NCBI GenBank assembly: GCA_016775335.1
Contig: JAEUGJ010000035.1
Coordinates: forward strand, 62,001 to 126,000
Direction of reading: 5' to 3'
DNA: 64,000 nt
Source of the DNA: Mogibacterium sp.
GTDB taxonomy: Bacteria; Bacillota; Clostridia; Peptostreptococcales; Anaerovoracaceae
Made by a program: the position numbers and the translations under genes
In this document: positions 8,324 to 17,375 of the stretch, one piece after another
How positions within the stretch are numbered: the stretch's first letter is position 1
Layout of the letters: each line of letters begins with the position of its first letter
The notes under the pieces: generated by a model
The model's database searches: none
The model's input: the letters and a program-made list of their open reading frames with translations, nothing else
Told to the model about the DNA's origin: nothing

Positions 8324-11300
8324 CTATTGACCGTCGTTGCCGGCATCGCCGCCACCGCCGCCGGTGTTGTCACCGCCGCCACCGCCGCCGGTATTGTCGC
8401 CGCCGCCACCGGTGTTTCCACCGCCGCCGGTGCTGCCGCCGCCACCGGTGTTTCCACCGCCGCCGGTACTGCCGCCGCCGGTGTTTCCGCCGCCACCGGT
8501 GCTTCCGCCGTTGTGGTTTCCGCCGGAGCTGCTGCCGCCGGAACCGCTGCCACCGCCGCTTCCGGAACCGCCGGTGGACGGGTTGTCCGCAGAGGAACCG
8601 GAATCCGGTTTCTTGGAATTGGTGTTCTTCTTGCCGGAACTTGTTCCGGAAGAATTGTTGTAGGAGGAGCCGGAGTTGGTTTCCGTTCCCTTGATGTAGT
8701 ATTCGCTGCCTTTCTGAACCACATCGGCCGGCTTGCTCGGATAGGAGCCTTCTTTTGCCGCCGTGATATTGTTCATAATCCGTCCCCACAGTGCCGCTGC
8801 GCCGGAGGAATCGGAGGATAGTTGGATGTTGTAGTCCGTACCGATCCAAAGGGCTGCCGCGTAGTGCGGTGTGAAACCGTTGAACCAGATATCGTAGTTG
8901 TTGGATGTGGTTCCGGTCTTACCGCCGGCCTGAACGCCGGACAGCGCCGCACCGGTACCGGTACCCTGAGAAACAACGGATTTCATCATATCCGTCAGGA
9001 TGTAGGCAACGCCTTCATCCAATACCTTTGTCTCCTTGGATTCCGAAGTCAGAAGGAGATTTCCGTTCCGATCCAGAACCTTTCGGTATGCGATGGAGGA
9101 CTGGCGAGTTCCGCCGTTCGGAATGGCGGCATAAGCCTGTGCCATTTCAATCGGCTTTACACCGCTGGAGAGGCCGCCCAGCGCCAAAGCCGCTGCGTTC
9201 TCATCGTTGTTGTCGCCCTCTCGGTTCAGGGTGGTGATGCCGAACTTTTCCACCAGATTTGCGGAATACTCCGAACCAACCTGCAGCCATATTTTTACCG
9301 CACATACGTTGGAGGAGAGCTGCATGGCTCTTCTCATGGAAATCCGGCCCTTGTATCCGCCGTAGGAGTTGGACGGCCAGGTCCGACCTTCGAAGGTCAG
9401 CGGTTCGTCCACGATGGTGGATCCGGCGGTCATGTAATCGCCGTAATATTTCGTTCCCTGGGTGTCGTTGTTGTAATCCGTGTACTGATATTTCTCATCC
9501 TTCTGCAAGTAGTCGTAACTCTTCTGCAGTGCCGCGCCGTATACCGCCAGCGGCTTGATGGAGGATCCCGGCTGTCTCGGATTCAGCGCTCTGTTGAAGA
9601 GCCCGCTTCCGTGAGCGCCGCGGCCGCCGATCATGGCCTTAATCTCTCCGGTGCCCACTTCGGCGATAACCATGGCACCCTGCGGCTGAATGACTTTATC
9701 CGCCATGGTAATCAGCGCATCCTTCAGCACCAGCTTGCTTCCGGATTTCTTAATCATATCCGGGTTGCTCTTGATGTAATCCGCATCGATGGTGACGTTG
9801 CCGCTCTTATCCATGGTTTTGTTCGCCGCCGGAATGTTCACATAGCCGGTGGCGTAGATGTAGAATTCGCCGCCTTCGCTGGTGTAGGAAGGTTTCAGCT
9901 CCACGCTGTAATCCGTGCCGCTGTCCACTGTCGTCTTGTAGAAGTTCAGACGTTTTCCGGCCTTGAGGGTAACGGAGCCGTCGGAGTTCTCCTTGAATTC
10001 ACTGCTTTTCAGCGTCATATCGCCCTTGCCGTTCACCAGGTTGCTGTGCTTGTACAGAGAAATCGCACCCTTGTCCGTGGTCACGTTTCCGTTGCTGTCC
10101 GTATGCAAGTTCAGCAGCGACGGGAAATTGCTCGGATTCTTGAAGGCCTCATCCACCGTCTTCTGGGCTTCCGAGTCCATGGTGGAATAAATCTTCAGAC
10201 CGCCGCTGTATACCAGCTTCTGCGCGGTCTCCTCATCCATATCGTATTCCTTCTTCAGATCCTGAATGATTTCGTCGGCCATGTAATCCTTGAAGTAGGT
10301 GCTGATTTTATCATTATCCGTGGTAATCGTCGGATCGATAAAGTCTGTCAGCTTCTTATCCTTGTTCTCCCGATACTGCTTGTCGGAGATGTACCCCTGT
10401 TCCTTCATCAGGGACAGGCAGAGCTGCCGTCTGGACTTGGCAATATCGTTGGCGTAGTACTTCTCGCCGCCCACGGTAATCTTCGTCATATCCGAAGTGT
10501 CCGTGATACCCGACGGATCTTTAATCAGCGCGTAGGTGTCCGGGGACTGAGGCATGGTGGCCAGAGCCGCACATTGAACCAGGCTGAGGTCCTTTACATC
10601 CTTGGAAAAATAACATTCGGATGCCGCTTCGATACCGTAGTTGCCGTAGCCGTAGTAAATGCTGTTCAGGTAAGCGGTCACGATTTCTTCCTTGGAAAGG
10701 GCATGCTCAATCCGCGCTGCGTACCACATCTCGATGATCTTACGCCGCAGGCTTCGCTGGCTCATGATATCCGGTAGGTAGACGTTTCGCGCCAGCTGCT
10801 GGGTCAAGGTACTGGTACCGCTGATTCCGCCGCCGCCGGTAAAAGACTGGAGAACCGCTCCCACCATTCGCTTCCAGTTGAAACCGTGGTGGTCCCAGAA
10901 GGTTTTGTCTTCCAGTGCCACGATGGCGTTCACCATGTTCTTCGGCAGCTGCTTGTACTTAATAACAGTACGTTTCTGGCCGTTGCTGACGGAATCCACC
11001 GCATCCCCGTTATCGTCGTAGACGATGGAGTCCGTGGAAATCGCATCGTAGATGTTCTTCGGATCGATACTCGGCGCCGTGATGATGACCACCGCAGAGT
11101 ACAGAATTCCCAGAGACACCAGTGTGGCAACGGTTCGTCTGCCGAACTTGAAAATCTTCTTTCTCCGGGAGAGGGGGTTGCCGTTCTTATCCACCCAATG
11201 GTTCGGGTTCAAATCGTAGATGAACGCATCGAACTTCGGGTGGGCATCCCGGAAATTATAAAACTTCTCCTTAAGGCTGCCCGCCTTCGCGTCCGGTCTC

Positions 11301-11728
11301 GGCCGTTTCGGTGCCGGCTTTTTGCTGCCGGAGTCCTTCTTTTTTCGGCTAAAAGAAAACTTCTTCTTTCCGTCGATTTCCGGCGAGGCTGAAGTTTCGG
11401 TGTCATGCTTGCTCTTTCCGCCGCTCATAAATTCCTGTTCGAAGGCGGCGATATCATCGAATTGTTCGACATCGCGCCTTGGACTGTTCCCGGACGGGGC
11501 CGGGCGGTTCGGCGCCGCCGGACGGCTGCCGGAATTTGCTCTTCGCAAATCGTCTTTTTGAATCACAGTGGTTTGGTCCGATGCGCTTCGGATGGAATCC
11601 GACGCTTGAGGCGGCGTGGCTTTTTCCGCCATTCGCCGGGCCGCTTTCTCCCGTTCCAGCCGTTCCTTCGCCATCTGGCGGGCCAGCTTCTGCATCAGTT
11701 CATAATCGGTTGGTTTTCTATCGCTCAT
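8324..11728 (-). CDS. Class A penicillin-binding protein, PBP1A type
   Basis: A bifunctional enzyme that polymerises glycan strands and cross-links peptidoglycan outside the membrane. The 1,134 residues comprise a long basic cytoplasmic N-terminus (about 190 residues, with acidic and Arg-rich patches), one membrane segment (about 191-213), a GT51 glycosyltransferase domain (EDKTFWDHHGF, then GTSTLTQQLARN) and a transpeptidase domain with nucleophile Ser722 in SSIK, an S-S-N motif and KTGTT. The last 120 residues are Ser/Asn-rich and then almost pure Gly/Thr/Asn. Both the N- and C-terminal extensions are longer than in most PBP1 proteins. AAGGA precedes the start codon. It is transcribed alone. 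Confidence 0.95.
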   Translation of the reverse strand: MSDRKPTDYELMQKLARQMAKERLEREKAARRMAEKATPPQASDSIRSASDQTTVIQKDDLRRANSGSRPAAPNRPAPSGNSPRRDVEQFDDIAAFEQEFMSGGKSKHDTETSASPEIDGKKKFSFSRKKKDSGSKKPAPKRPRPDAKAGSLKEKFYNFRDAHPKFDAFIYDLNPNHWVDKNGNPLSRRKKIFKFGRRTVATLVSLGILYSAVVIITAPSIDPKNIYDAISTDSIVYDDNGDAVDSVSNGQKRTVIKYKQLPKNMVNAIVALEDKTFWDHHGFNWKRMVGAVLQSFTGGGGISGTSTLTQQLARNVYLPDIMSQRSLRRKIIEMWYAARIEHALSKEEIVTAYLNSIYYGYGNYGIEAASECYFSKDVKDLSLVQCAALATMPQSPDTYALIKDPSGITDTSDMTKITVGGEKYYANDIAKSRRQLCLSLMKEQGYISDKQYRENKDKKLTDFIDPTITTDNDKISTYFKDYMADEIIQDLKKEYDMDEETAQKLVYSGGLKIYSTMDSEAQKTVDEAFKNPSNFPSLLNLHTDSNGNVTTDKGAISLYKHSNLVNGKGDMTLKSSEFKENSDGSVTLKAGKRLNFYKTTVDSGTDYSVELKPSYTSEGGEFYIYATGYVNIPAANKTMDKSGNVTIDADYIKSNPDMIKKSGSKLVLKDALITMADKVIQPQGAMVIAEVGTGEIKAMIGGRGAHGSGLFNRALNPRQPGSSIKPLAVYGAALQKSYDYLQKDEKYQYTDYNNDTQGTKYYGDYMTAGSTIVDEPLTFEGRTWPSNSYGGYKGRISMRRAMQLSSNVCAVKIWLQVGSEYSANLVEKFGITTLNREGDNNDENAAALALGGLSSGVKPIEMAQAYAAIPNGGTRQSSIAYRKVLDRNGNLLLTSESKETKVLDEGVAYILTDMMKSVVSQGTGTGAALSGVQAGGKTGTTSNNYDIWFNGFTPHYAAALWIGTDYNIQLSSDSSGAAALWGRIMNNITAAKEGSYPSKPADVVQKGSEYYIKGTETNSGSSYNNSSGTSSGKKNTNSKKPDSGSSADNPSTGGSGSGGGSGSGGSSSGGNHNGGSTGGGGNTGGGSTGGGGNTGGGGSTGGGGNTGGGGDNTGGGGGGDNTGGGGGDAGNDGQ
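8330..8570 (-). repeat. GC-rich coding repeat: glycine-rich tail of PBP1A
   Basis: The DNA is a run of imperfect CCGCCGCCGGT-like units encoding repeats of S/N-T-G-G-G-G on the minus strand. Unit number is likely to vary between strains by slippage. The opposite strand stays open as Pro- and Ala-rich frames, which is a by-product of composition. Confidence 0.8.
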
Positions 11729-11965
11729 AGTCTTTAATCCTTAATTCCTTTACATATAAATACATAAAAGTACATGTTATTTTACCATGGGAGAGGGGTG
11801 AAATAAACAAATCTATGGGATTTCCAGATAAACTTCAAAAAAATAGAACAAGGTTAGAAACAATCCTCCTAGCCGAATGGTAAATATTGTTCTAATTGAA
11901 AGAGGTGCGTTCGGATATACATTGAATCAATATCTGATGATAAAAAAACGGAAATGCGGCCTTGA

Positions 11966-11994
11966 TTGAATTGCTTTTCGCCCTAGAGTATAAT
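11966..11994 (+). promoter_or_regulatory. Promoter of the O-acetylhomoserine sulfhydrylase gene
   Basis: TTGAAT (11966-11971), 17 bp, TATAAT (11989-11994), 33 bp before the start codon. About 70-120 bp further up, TAGAACAA (11844-11851) and TTGTTCTA (11887-11894) are inverted copies that might be a regulator site; their role is unknown. Confidence 0.75.
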
Positions 11995-12027
11995 TATAAT
12001 ATCTGAGATTTTGAGAGGTATACAATT

Positions 12028-13311
12028 ATGAGCAATTACGATTTAGCGACGAAGTGCATCCACTCCGGATACACTCCATCCAAGGGAGAGCCTTGCGCTC
12101 TGCCGATTTATCAGAGCACCACGTTTAAGTACGACACCACGGCGGAGATGGGCGACCTGTTCGACCTGAAGGCAGAAGGCTATTTTTACACTAGGCTGCA
12201 GAACCCGACCAACGATGCGGTGGCTGCAAAAATTGCCGATTTGGAAGGCGGCGTGGCGGCTCTTTTGACGTCTTCGGGACAGGCGGCCAACTTCTATGCT
12301 GTTTTTAACATCTGCGAGGCGGGCGACCACATCGTGGCGGCGTCCACCATCTACGGCGGAACCTTCAACCTGCTGGGCGTTACCTTCAAGAAGCTGGGCA
12401 TCGACTGCACCTTTGTGGATACCGATGCATCGGAAGAGGAAATCGCTGCAGCATTCCGTCCGAATACCAAAGTGGTTCTGGCAGAGACCATCGCCAACCC
12501 GGCGCTGGTTGTTCTGGACATTGAAAAATTTGCCAAGGTGGCACACGAGCACGGCGTTCCGCTGATTGTGGACAACACATTCCCGACACCGGTGAACTGC
12601 AGACCGATTGAATGGGGCGCGGATATCGTGACCCATTCCACCACCAAATACATGGACGGCCATGCGGTACAGGTAGGCGGTGCAATCGTGGACAGCGGAA
12701 ACTTCGACTGGGAGAAGTACGGCCACAAGTATCACGGCCTGACGGAGCCGGATGAATCCTATCATGGCATCGTGTACACAAAACAGTTCGGAAAGAAGGC
12801 GTACATCACCAAAGCCACTTCCCAGCTGATGAGAGACCTGGGATCCATTCCGTCGCCGAACAACTGCTTCCTGCTGAACATGGGGCTGGAGACGCTGCCG
12901 CTTCGGGTGGAACGTCACTGTGAGAATGCCCAGGAAATTGCGGAATATCTGGATGCCCATGAGAAGGTTTCTCATGTAAGCTATGCGGGACTGCCGGGCG
13001 ACAAGTATTATGAACTGGCGCAGAAGTACATGAGAGACGGAAAGACCTGCGGCGTCATTTCCTTCGAGCTGAAGGGCGGAAGAGAAGCGGCGGTGCGTTT
13101 CATGGACAGCCTGAAGCTGGCTCAGATTGCCACCCATGTAGCGGCAACCCGAACCATGGTTCTCCACCCGGCCAGCCACACCCACCGTCAGCTGAATGAC
13201 GAACAACTGGCAGAGGCCGGAGTATCTCCGGGACTGATTCGTCTCTCCATCGGTATCGAGAGTGCAAAGGACATTATCGCCGATCTGGAGCAGGCGCTGC
13301 AGAATGCGTAG
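12028..13311 (+). CDS. metY: O-acetylhomoserine sulfhydrylase (PLP-dependent)
   Basis: This enzyme makes homocysteine directly from O-acetylhomoserine and sulfide. The 427-residue protein belongs to the Cys/Met-metabolism PLP family: the cofactor lysine lies in HSTTKYMDGHA, the glycine-rich region is SSGQAANFYA, and the C-terminal half has T-R-T-M-V-L-H-P-A-S-H-T-H-R. The length (about 425-430) and the insertion after the lysine fit MetY rather than the shorter MetB/MetC enzymes (about 380-390). It provides the homocysteine methylated by the metH operon 5 kb away. GAGAGG precedes the start, and a strong terminator follows. Confidence 0.93.
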   Translation: MSNYDLATKCIHSGYTPSKGEPCALPIYQSTTFKYDTTAEMGDLFDLKAEGYFYTRLQNPTNDAVAAKIADLEGGVAALLTSSGQAANFYAVFNICEAGDHIVAASTIYGGTFNLLGVTFKKLGIDCTFVDTDASEEEIAAAFRPNTKVVLAETIANPALVVLDIEKFAKVAHEHGVPLIVDNTFPTPVNCRPIEWGADIVTHSTTKYMDGHAVQVGGAIVDSGNFDWEKYGHKYHGLTEPDESYHGIVYTKQFGKKAYITKATSQLMRDLGSIPSPNNCFLLNMGLETLPLRVERHCENAQEIAEYLDAHEKVSHVSYAGLPGDKYYELAQKYMRDGKTCGVISFELKGGREAAVRFMDSLKLAQIATHVAATRTMVLHPASHTHRQLNDEQLAEAGVSPGLIRLSIGIESAKDIIADLEQALQNA

Positions 13312-13370
13312 AGAATTATTAAACGATTGAAAAAGGAAGATCCTTGAGAAAGGTAGATTCTTGAGAAGAA

Positions 13371-13411
13371 GGTCTTGTGGCAACAGAGATGTTGCCACAA
13401 GACCATTTTTT
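13371..13411 (+). terminator. Terminator of metY
   Basis: GGTCTTGTGGCAACA (13371-13385) pairs perfectly with TGTTGCCACAAGACC (13390-13404) around a GAGA loop and is followed by ATTTTTT. Confidence 0.92.
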
Positions 13412-13416
13412 GTGCC

Positions 13417-13600
13417 TGGGCGGTGCATCGGCGGGTTGGACATGGTGCTTTACCCCCGTGAAAGCCTTAATCCTTCGTCGCGGGGCACCACGTCACAGGG
13501 GCCGGCCGGTGCATCGGCGGGTAGGACGTGGTGCTTGACACCCCGCAAAGCTTTGATCCTTCGTCGCGGGGCACCACGCCCCCGGGGCAAGGAGATGATT
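13417..13600. repeat. 86-bp-period palindrome repeat, locus 2 (two units)
   Basis: Unit A runs from GACATGGTGC (13439-13448) to GCACCACGTC (13485-13494). Unit B runs from GACGTGGTGC (13525-13534) to GCACCACGCC (13571-13580). The units are exactly 86 bp apart, each with a 36-base core ending in CCTTCGTCGCGGG, and are joined by a 30-bp GC-rich linker. A partial linker precedes unit A. The array ends where the double-hairpin element begins at 13601. It lies between the convergent metY and arginase genes. Confidence 0.9.
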
Positions 13601-13715
13601 AGAATTGACGACGAAAGGGTGATGAGGAGGTGTTCGTCGTCAATTCTTTCCTTTCGGAATTATAGAAATTGAAAGAGCTGCACGAAGGACCTCCGCCGGC
13701 CTTCGTACAGCTCTT
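13601..13715. repeat. Composite double-hairpin element, copy 2
   Basis: The same layout as at 318-432: AGAATTGACGACGAA (13601-13615) with its complement at 13633-13647 and a 17-base loop, then AAGAGCTGCACGAAG (13673-13687) with a nearly complementary arm at 13701-13715. The start-to-start distance of the two hairpins is 72 bp in both copies. The second hairpin lies just after the arginase stop on the minus strand and may serve as its terminator. Confidence 0.85.
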
Positions 13716-13732
13716 GTAATCTTTAACAATTC

Positions 13733-14632
13733 TTAATACACAATATCCCCCAGTGCGGACTGAATCAGCTTGGAGGCCAGGATGCCGGTCTTGTTCCGCT
13801 CATCCAGAATCGGATTCACTTCCACCATGTCCATGGACAGCAGCTTGTGGGACTGGGCCAGAAGCTCAACGGCGATAAAGGATTCCCGGGCGGTGAGGCC
13901 GCTGTGCACCATCGTGCCGGTGCCCGGTGCTACTTCCGGGGTGACTGCATCGATATCGAAGCTCAGGTGGATGCCGGCGGTTTCGTCGGAGGCGATGTCG
14001 ATGGCTTTGCGGATGACCGTCGGCATTCCCAGTTCGTCAATCATGTTGATTGGGAATACAGTGATTCCGGCCTTCTTCATCCGTTCCGCTTCCTTCGGGT
14101 CGATATCTCTTCCGGCAATCTGAACGCAGTTCTTTACTTTAATATATGCCGGATCCTGCCCGTAATTCACCATGCAGTCCGGACCGTATCCGCACACTGC
14201 GGAGAACGGCATGCCGTGCATGTTGCCGGTATTCGTGGTCTCCTCGTTGTTCCAGTCTCCGTGAGCGTCAATCCAGATGACGCCGATGCCGCCCTTATCC
14301 TGATACGCCTTGCTGACCGCGGAAATGCTGCCGGCAGCGATGCTGTGGTCACCGCCCAGCACCAGCGGGAACCGTCCCCGGGACAGGGAAGTGGTCACCT
14401 TATCGTACAGCTTGCGGTTCACATCGATGACCTGCTCGTAATTCCGCAGGGTCTCCGAGGTTTTACCCCGAAGAAGCGGGAGGATGTCTCCCTTGTCGTG
14501 AACGTCAAAACCCATCGTTTTCAAGTCATCCAGAAGTCCGGCATAGCGAATGGCAGCCGGACCCATGGCAACGCCTCTCTTGGAAGCCCCAAAATCCATC
14601 TGAACACCGATCACATCAATTGATTTATTCAT
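13733..14632 (-). CDS. rocF: Arginase
   Basis: Arginase hydrolyses arginine to ornithine and urea using a binuclear manganese centre. The 299 residues match the bacterial enzyme length. Metal-binding motifs are present in order: GGDHS, WIDAHGDWN, HGMPFSAV and S-F-D-I-D-A. The DAHGD form differs slightly from the more common DAHTD. A ribosome binding site AAAGGAGA precedes the start on the minus strand. It is a single-gene unit ending near a repeat element. Agmatinase belongs to the same superfamily and was considered, but the N-terminal M-G-P-A-A-I-R and the HGMP segment favour arginase. Confidence 0.88.
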   Translation of the reverse strand: MNKSIDVIGVQMDFGASKRGVAMGPAAIRYAGLLDDLKTMGFDVHDKGDILPLLRGKTSETLRNYEQVIDVNRKLYDKVTTSLSRGRFPLVLGGDHSIAAGSISAVSKAYQDKGGIGVIWIDAHGDWNNEETTNTGNMHGMPFSAVCGYGPDCMVNYGQDPAYIKVKNCVQIAGRDIDPKEAERMKKAGITVFPINMIDELGMPTVIRKAIDIASDETAGIHLSFDIDAVTPEVAPGTGTMVHSGLTARESFIAVELLAQSHKLLSMDMVEVNPILDERNKTGILASKLIQSALGDIVY

Positions 14633-14772
14633 AGGAATCTCCTTTCCGATAAAACAAGATTACGGCGAGTCGGAAACGTCCGGCGTTCCCCTCGCTCTTT
14701 TTATGGCTATTATTATAGCTCAATCCGTATCAATAATACAGAGAAAAGTGGTAAAATATGGAGCAGCGAAAA

Positions 14773-14827
14773 TTAAGAATATCTTAAGAAAATACATCGG
14801 CATTTCTTAAGATGCCGTAAATATAAT
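14773..14827 (+). promoter_or_regulatory. Promoter with phased TTAAGA repeats before the two-component operon
   Basis: TTAAGA occurs at 14773, 14784 and 14807, i.e. 11 and 23 bp apart, upstream of TATAAT (14822-14827). There is no good -35 hexamer. Direct hexamers with 11-bp spacing are the usual target form of OmpR/PhoB-type regulators, so the gene product of the next CDS probably activates its own promoter. Confidence 0.55.
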
Positions 14828-14852
14828 GGATGCAAGAAAGAGAGGAACGGAT

Positions 14853-15545
14853 ATGAACATTTTGGTGTGTGATGACGATAAGGAAATCGTGCGTGCCATC
14901 GGCATCTATTTGAAGAATGAGGGATATCGGGTGCTGGAGGCCTATGACGGCATTGAGGCGCTGGATATTCTGCGGAAGGAAGAGGTTCACCTGATCATCA
15001 TGGACATCATGATGCCGCGGATGGACGGGATGCAGGCCACGGTTCGGATTCGGGAGGAAAAGAACATTCCGATCATCATGCTTTCGGCGAAATCGGAGGA
15101 TTACGACAAAATCGGCGGTCTGGGGGCCGGAGCGGATGATTACGTGACGAAGCCGTTCAATCCCATGGAGCTGATTGCCCGGGTGAAGTCCCAGCTTCGC
15201 CGATATACCACTTTGGGAAGCATGAATCAGCCACGGAATGAGAAAACCTTCCAAAGCGGCGGACTGATTCTCAACGACGATACCAAGGAAGTGACGGTGG
15301 ACGGGACGGAAGTGCGGCTGACGCCGACGGAGTATCGAATCCTGGCACTGCTCACGGCGAACGCCGGCCGGGTCTATACGATCTACCAGATCTACGATGC
15401 GGTGTGGGAAGAGCCGGCTTTCAATCCGGAGAACACGGTGGCGGTTCATATTCGGCACATCCGGGAGAAAATCGAAATTAATCCCAAAGAGCCTCGCTAT
15501 CTGAAAGTGGTCTGGGGAACCGGATACAAGATTGAAAAGTACTAG
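14853..15545 (+). CDS. OmpR-family response regulator
   Basis: A 230-residue DNA-binding response regulator. The receiver domain (1-120) has the acidic pocket D7-D8-D9, phospho-acceptor Asp51 in IIMDIMMPRMDG and the conserved K-P-F after a D-D-Y-V-T turn. The winged-helix output domain (about 135-230) has the typical RLTPTEYRIL and VAVHIRHIREKIE segments. The start at 14853 follows AGAGGA; an earlier in-frame ATG at 14826 overlaps the -10 box. Its histidine kinase partner follows 9 bp downstream. It resembles VanR-like regulators. The phosphate transporter gene downstream raises the possibility of a phosphate or envelope role. Confidence 0.93.
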   Translation: MNILVCDDDKEIVRAIGIYLKNEGYRVLEAYDGIEALDILRKEEVHLIIMDIMMPRMDGMQATVRIREEKNIPIIMLSAKSEDYDKIGGLGAGADDYVTKPFNPMELIARVKSQLRRYTTLGSMNQPRNEKTFQSGGLILNDDTKEVTVDGTEVRLTPTEYRILALLTANAGRVYTIYQIYDAVWEEPAFNPENTVAVHIRHIREKIEINPKEPRYLKVVWGTGYKIEKY

Positions 15546-15554
15546 GAGGAACAG

Positions 15555-17261
15555 ATGGACGAAAATAAGAAAAAATTGATTTTTTACGCGGGTTTGGCGG
15601 GCTGCTTCCTGTGGTCCGCGGTCTTGATGGTAACGGCGCCCATGACCCCAATCATGGCAGGAATTCGGGATTTGCAGGGAAAGCTGAAATTCAGCAAAAG
15701 CGAATTTGCGTCGAAGGAAATGGTGCTGTGGGGCATCGTCATATTTGCGGCCGTTTTGCTGGCCATCAGTATTGGATTGGCGGTTGCGGGAAGCGGGCGC
15801 CGGGAAGCGGACGGATCCATCCATCGGAATTGGTTCGACCGGTGGCTGCCGGAACTGCACATCTGCATCGGCATTTTCTGCGGGGTGTTGTTCATACCGA
15901 TTTCCATCGGCATGTATTCGGCGTACTTCAATTGGGAAGTTCCCATGAAAATCTTTGCCGGGGACGGTTCCAAAACCCTGAACGCCTGCATGATTCTGGA
16001 AGGATACCATATGGATCTCCTGGGAGATGCCGCCTGGGTTTCCGCCGGAGCAATCGTGGCGCTGATGATTCTGGCCACGGTTCTGGTGGCGGGCGTCGGA
16101 ATGGCCTGCCTTCTCGCTTTGGTTCGAAACCTGAAGAACAAAACCCTGTTCTCCGGCTCCATCCTGGGACGACTGTACCCAAGGCTGGTGATGCTGACGG
16201 AGCGCAGTGAGAACTTCTACCGAAAGCTGCTCATTGCTTTAATTCTGCTGATCTTCCTTTCCTGCACGCCGCCGGGACTGGTGGTCGCGCTTCTACTGGT
16301 AATCTTCCTCTTCCCGAAATACTATCGAAAGTACGATGAGGTGAAGAAGGGCATCCATGCGGCGGCAGCGGGGGATTTCTCCTACCGGATTCACCTGGAA
16401 GGAAACGGCGAATTTGAACGGCTGGCGCAGGAGGTGAATGCCATTTCCGAAGCGAAGGAAAAAGCGGTGGAGTCGGAAATGCGCAGCCAGCGAATGAAGA
16501 CGGAACTGATCACCAACGTGTCCCACGACATTCGGACACCGCTTACATCCATCATCACTTACGTGGACCTGCTGAAGAAGGCGGAACCGGGCAACGAAGA
16601 GGCGGCGGAATACCTGGAGGTGCTGGAAGCGAAATCCAAGCGGCTGAACCATCTGGTGAACAGCCTTTTTGATGCGGCCAAAGCTAGCAGCGGAGATATC
16701 CCGGTGGAGTGGATGAACGTGGATATGAAGACTCTGGTGGAGCAAGCGCTGGGGGAATTCTCCGATGACTTCGATAAAAACAATTTGACGCCGGTGTTCC
16801 ACGGGACCGAAGAATCCACAATGGTGTATGCCGACGGAAAGCTGATGTTCCGGATTATGGAAAATCTCCTGGGCAACGTGAAGAAGTACGCCATGGCGGG
16901 AAGCCGGGTGTACGTGGATTTGGTGACGGAAGGCAGCCGGGTGACGCTGACGGTGAAAAACATCTCCGCGGCACCGCTGAACATCACCGCATCGGATCTG
17001 CTGGAACGATCGGTTCGCGGAGACGATTCGCGAAACACGGAGGGAAGCGGATTGGGCCTTTCCATCGCGGGAGATCTGGCGGAACTGATGAAGGGAGAAT
17101 TCCATGTGGAAATCGACGGCGACCTGTTCAAGGCCGTGCTCACCATGCCGCGAATTTTCTGCGAGACCGAGTCGGCGAAGCCGCAGGACAATAAAGTCGA
17201 TGAAACCGCAAACTTAAATGTTACCACAGCGTCGGATTCGCCGGACATCTTAGAACTATAA
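15555..17261 (+). CDS. Sensor histidine kinase
   Basis: A 568-residue membrane kinase paired with the upstream response regulator. The N-terminal half has about six hydrophobic segments (first at about 8-30, last about 217-245) and only short extracellular loops, so it probably senses the membrane or an integral partner. A HAMP-like region (about 260-310) leads to the H box with His324 in VSHDIRTPLTS, the N box ENLLGNVKKYA and the G2 box GSGLGLSI. A Ser/Thr/Asp-rich tail of about 30 residues follows the ATPase domain. AGGAGG sits at the start codon. Confidence 0.93.
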   Translation: MDENKKKLIFYAGLAGCFLWSAVLMVTAPMTPIMAGIRDLQGKLKFSKSEFASKEMVLWGIVIFAAVLLAISIGLAVAGSGRREADGSIHRNWFDRWLPELHICIGIFCGVLFIPISIGMYSAYFNWEVPMKIFAGDGSKTLNACMILEGYHMDLLGDAAWVSAGAIVALMILATVLVAGVGMACLLALVRNLKNKTLFSGSILGRLYPRLVMLTERSENFYRKLLIALILLIFLSCTPPGLVVALLLVIFLFPKYYRKYDEVKKGIHAAAAGDFSYRIHLEGNGEFERLAQEVNAISEAKEKAVESEMRSQRMKTELITNVSHDIRTPLTSIITYVDLLKKAEPGNEEAAEYLEVLEAKSKRLNHLVNSLFDAAKASSGDIPVEWMNVDMKTLVEQALGEFSDDFDKNNLTPVFHGTEESTMVYADGKLMFRIMENLLGNVKKYAMAGSRVYVDLVTEGSRVTLTVKNISAAPLNITASDLLERSVRGDDSRNTEGSGLGLSIAGDLAELMKGEFHVEIDGDLFKAVLTMPRIFCETESAKPQDNKVDETANLNVTTASDSPDILEL

Positions 17262-17375
17262 AAAGTTTGTAAAATAAATTCTTTTTACCGGGATAAAAGT
17301 AGTGTGCAACAGCCCCAAAAATGATACAATAACTACGTATGTAAAATTAAGTAATTTACGATTAGGAGATGTATT

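Noticed and set aside
8822..10777. 651-codon plus-strand frame opposite the PBP1A gene, and the Ala- and Pro-rich frames at 8288-8821
   Set aside because: All arise from the composition of the PBP1A gene and its glycine repeat; the minus-strand gene has every catalytic motif.
11729..12027. T-box or S-box leader before metY
   Set aside because: The promoter lies 33 bp before the start codon, which leaves no room, and there is no AGGGTGG-type T-box core.
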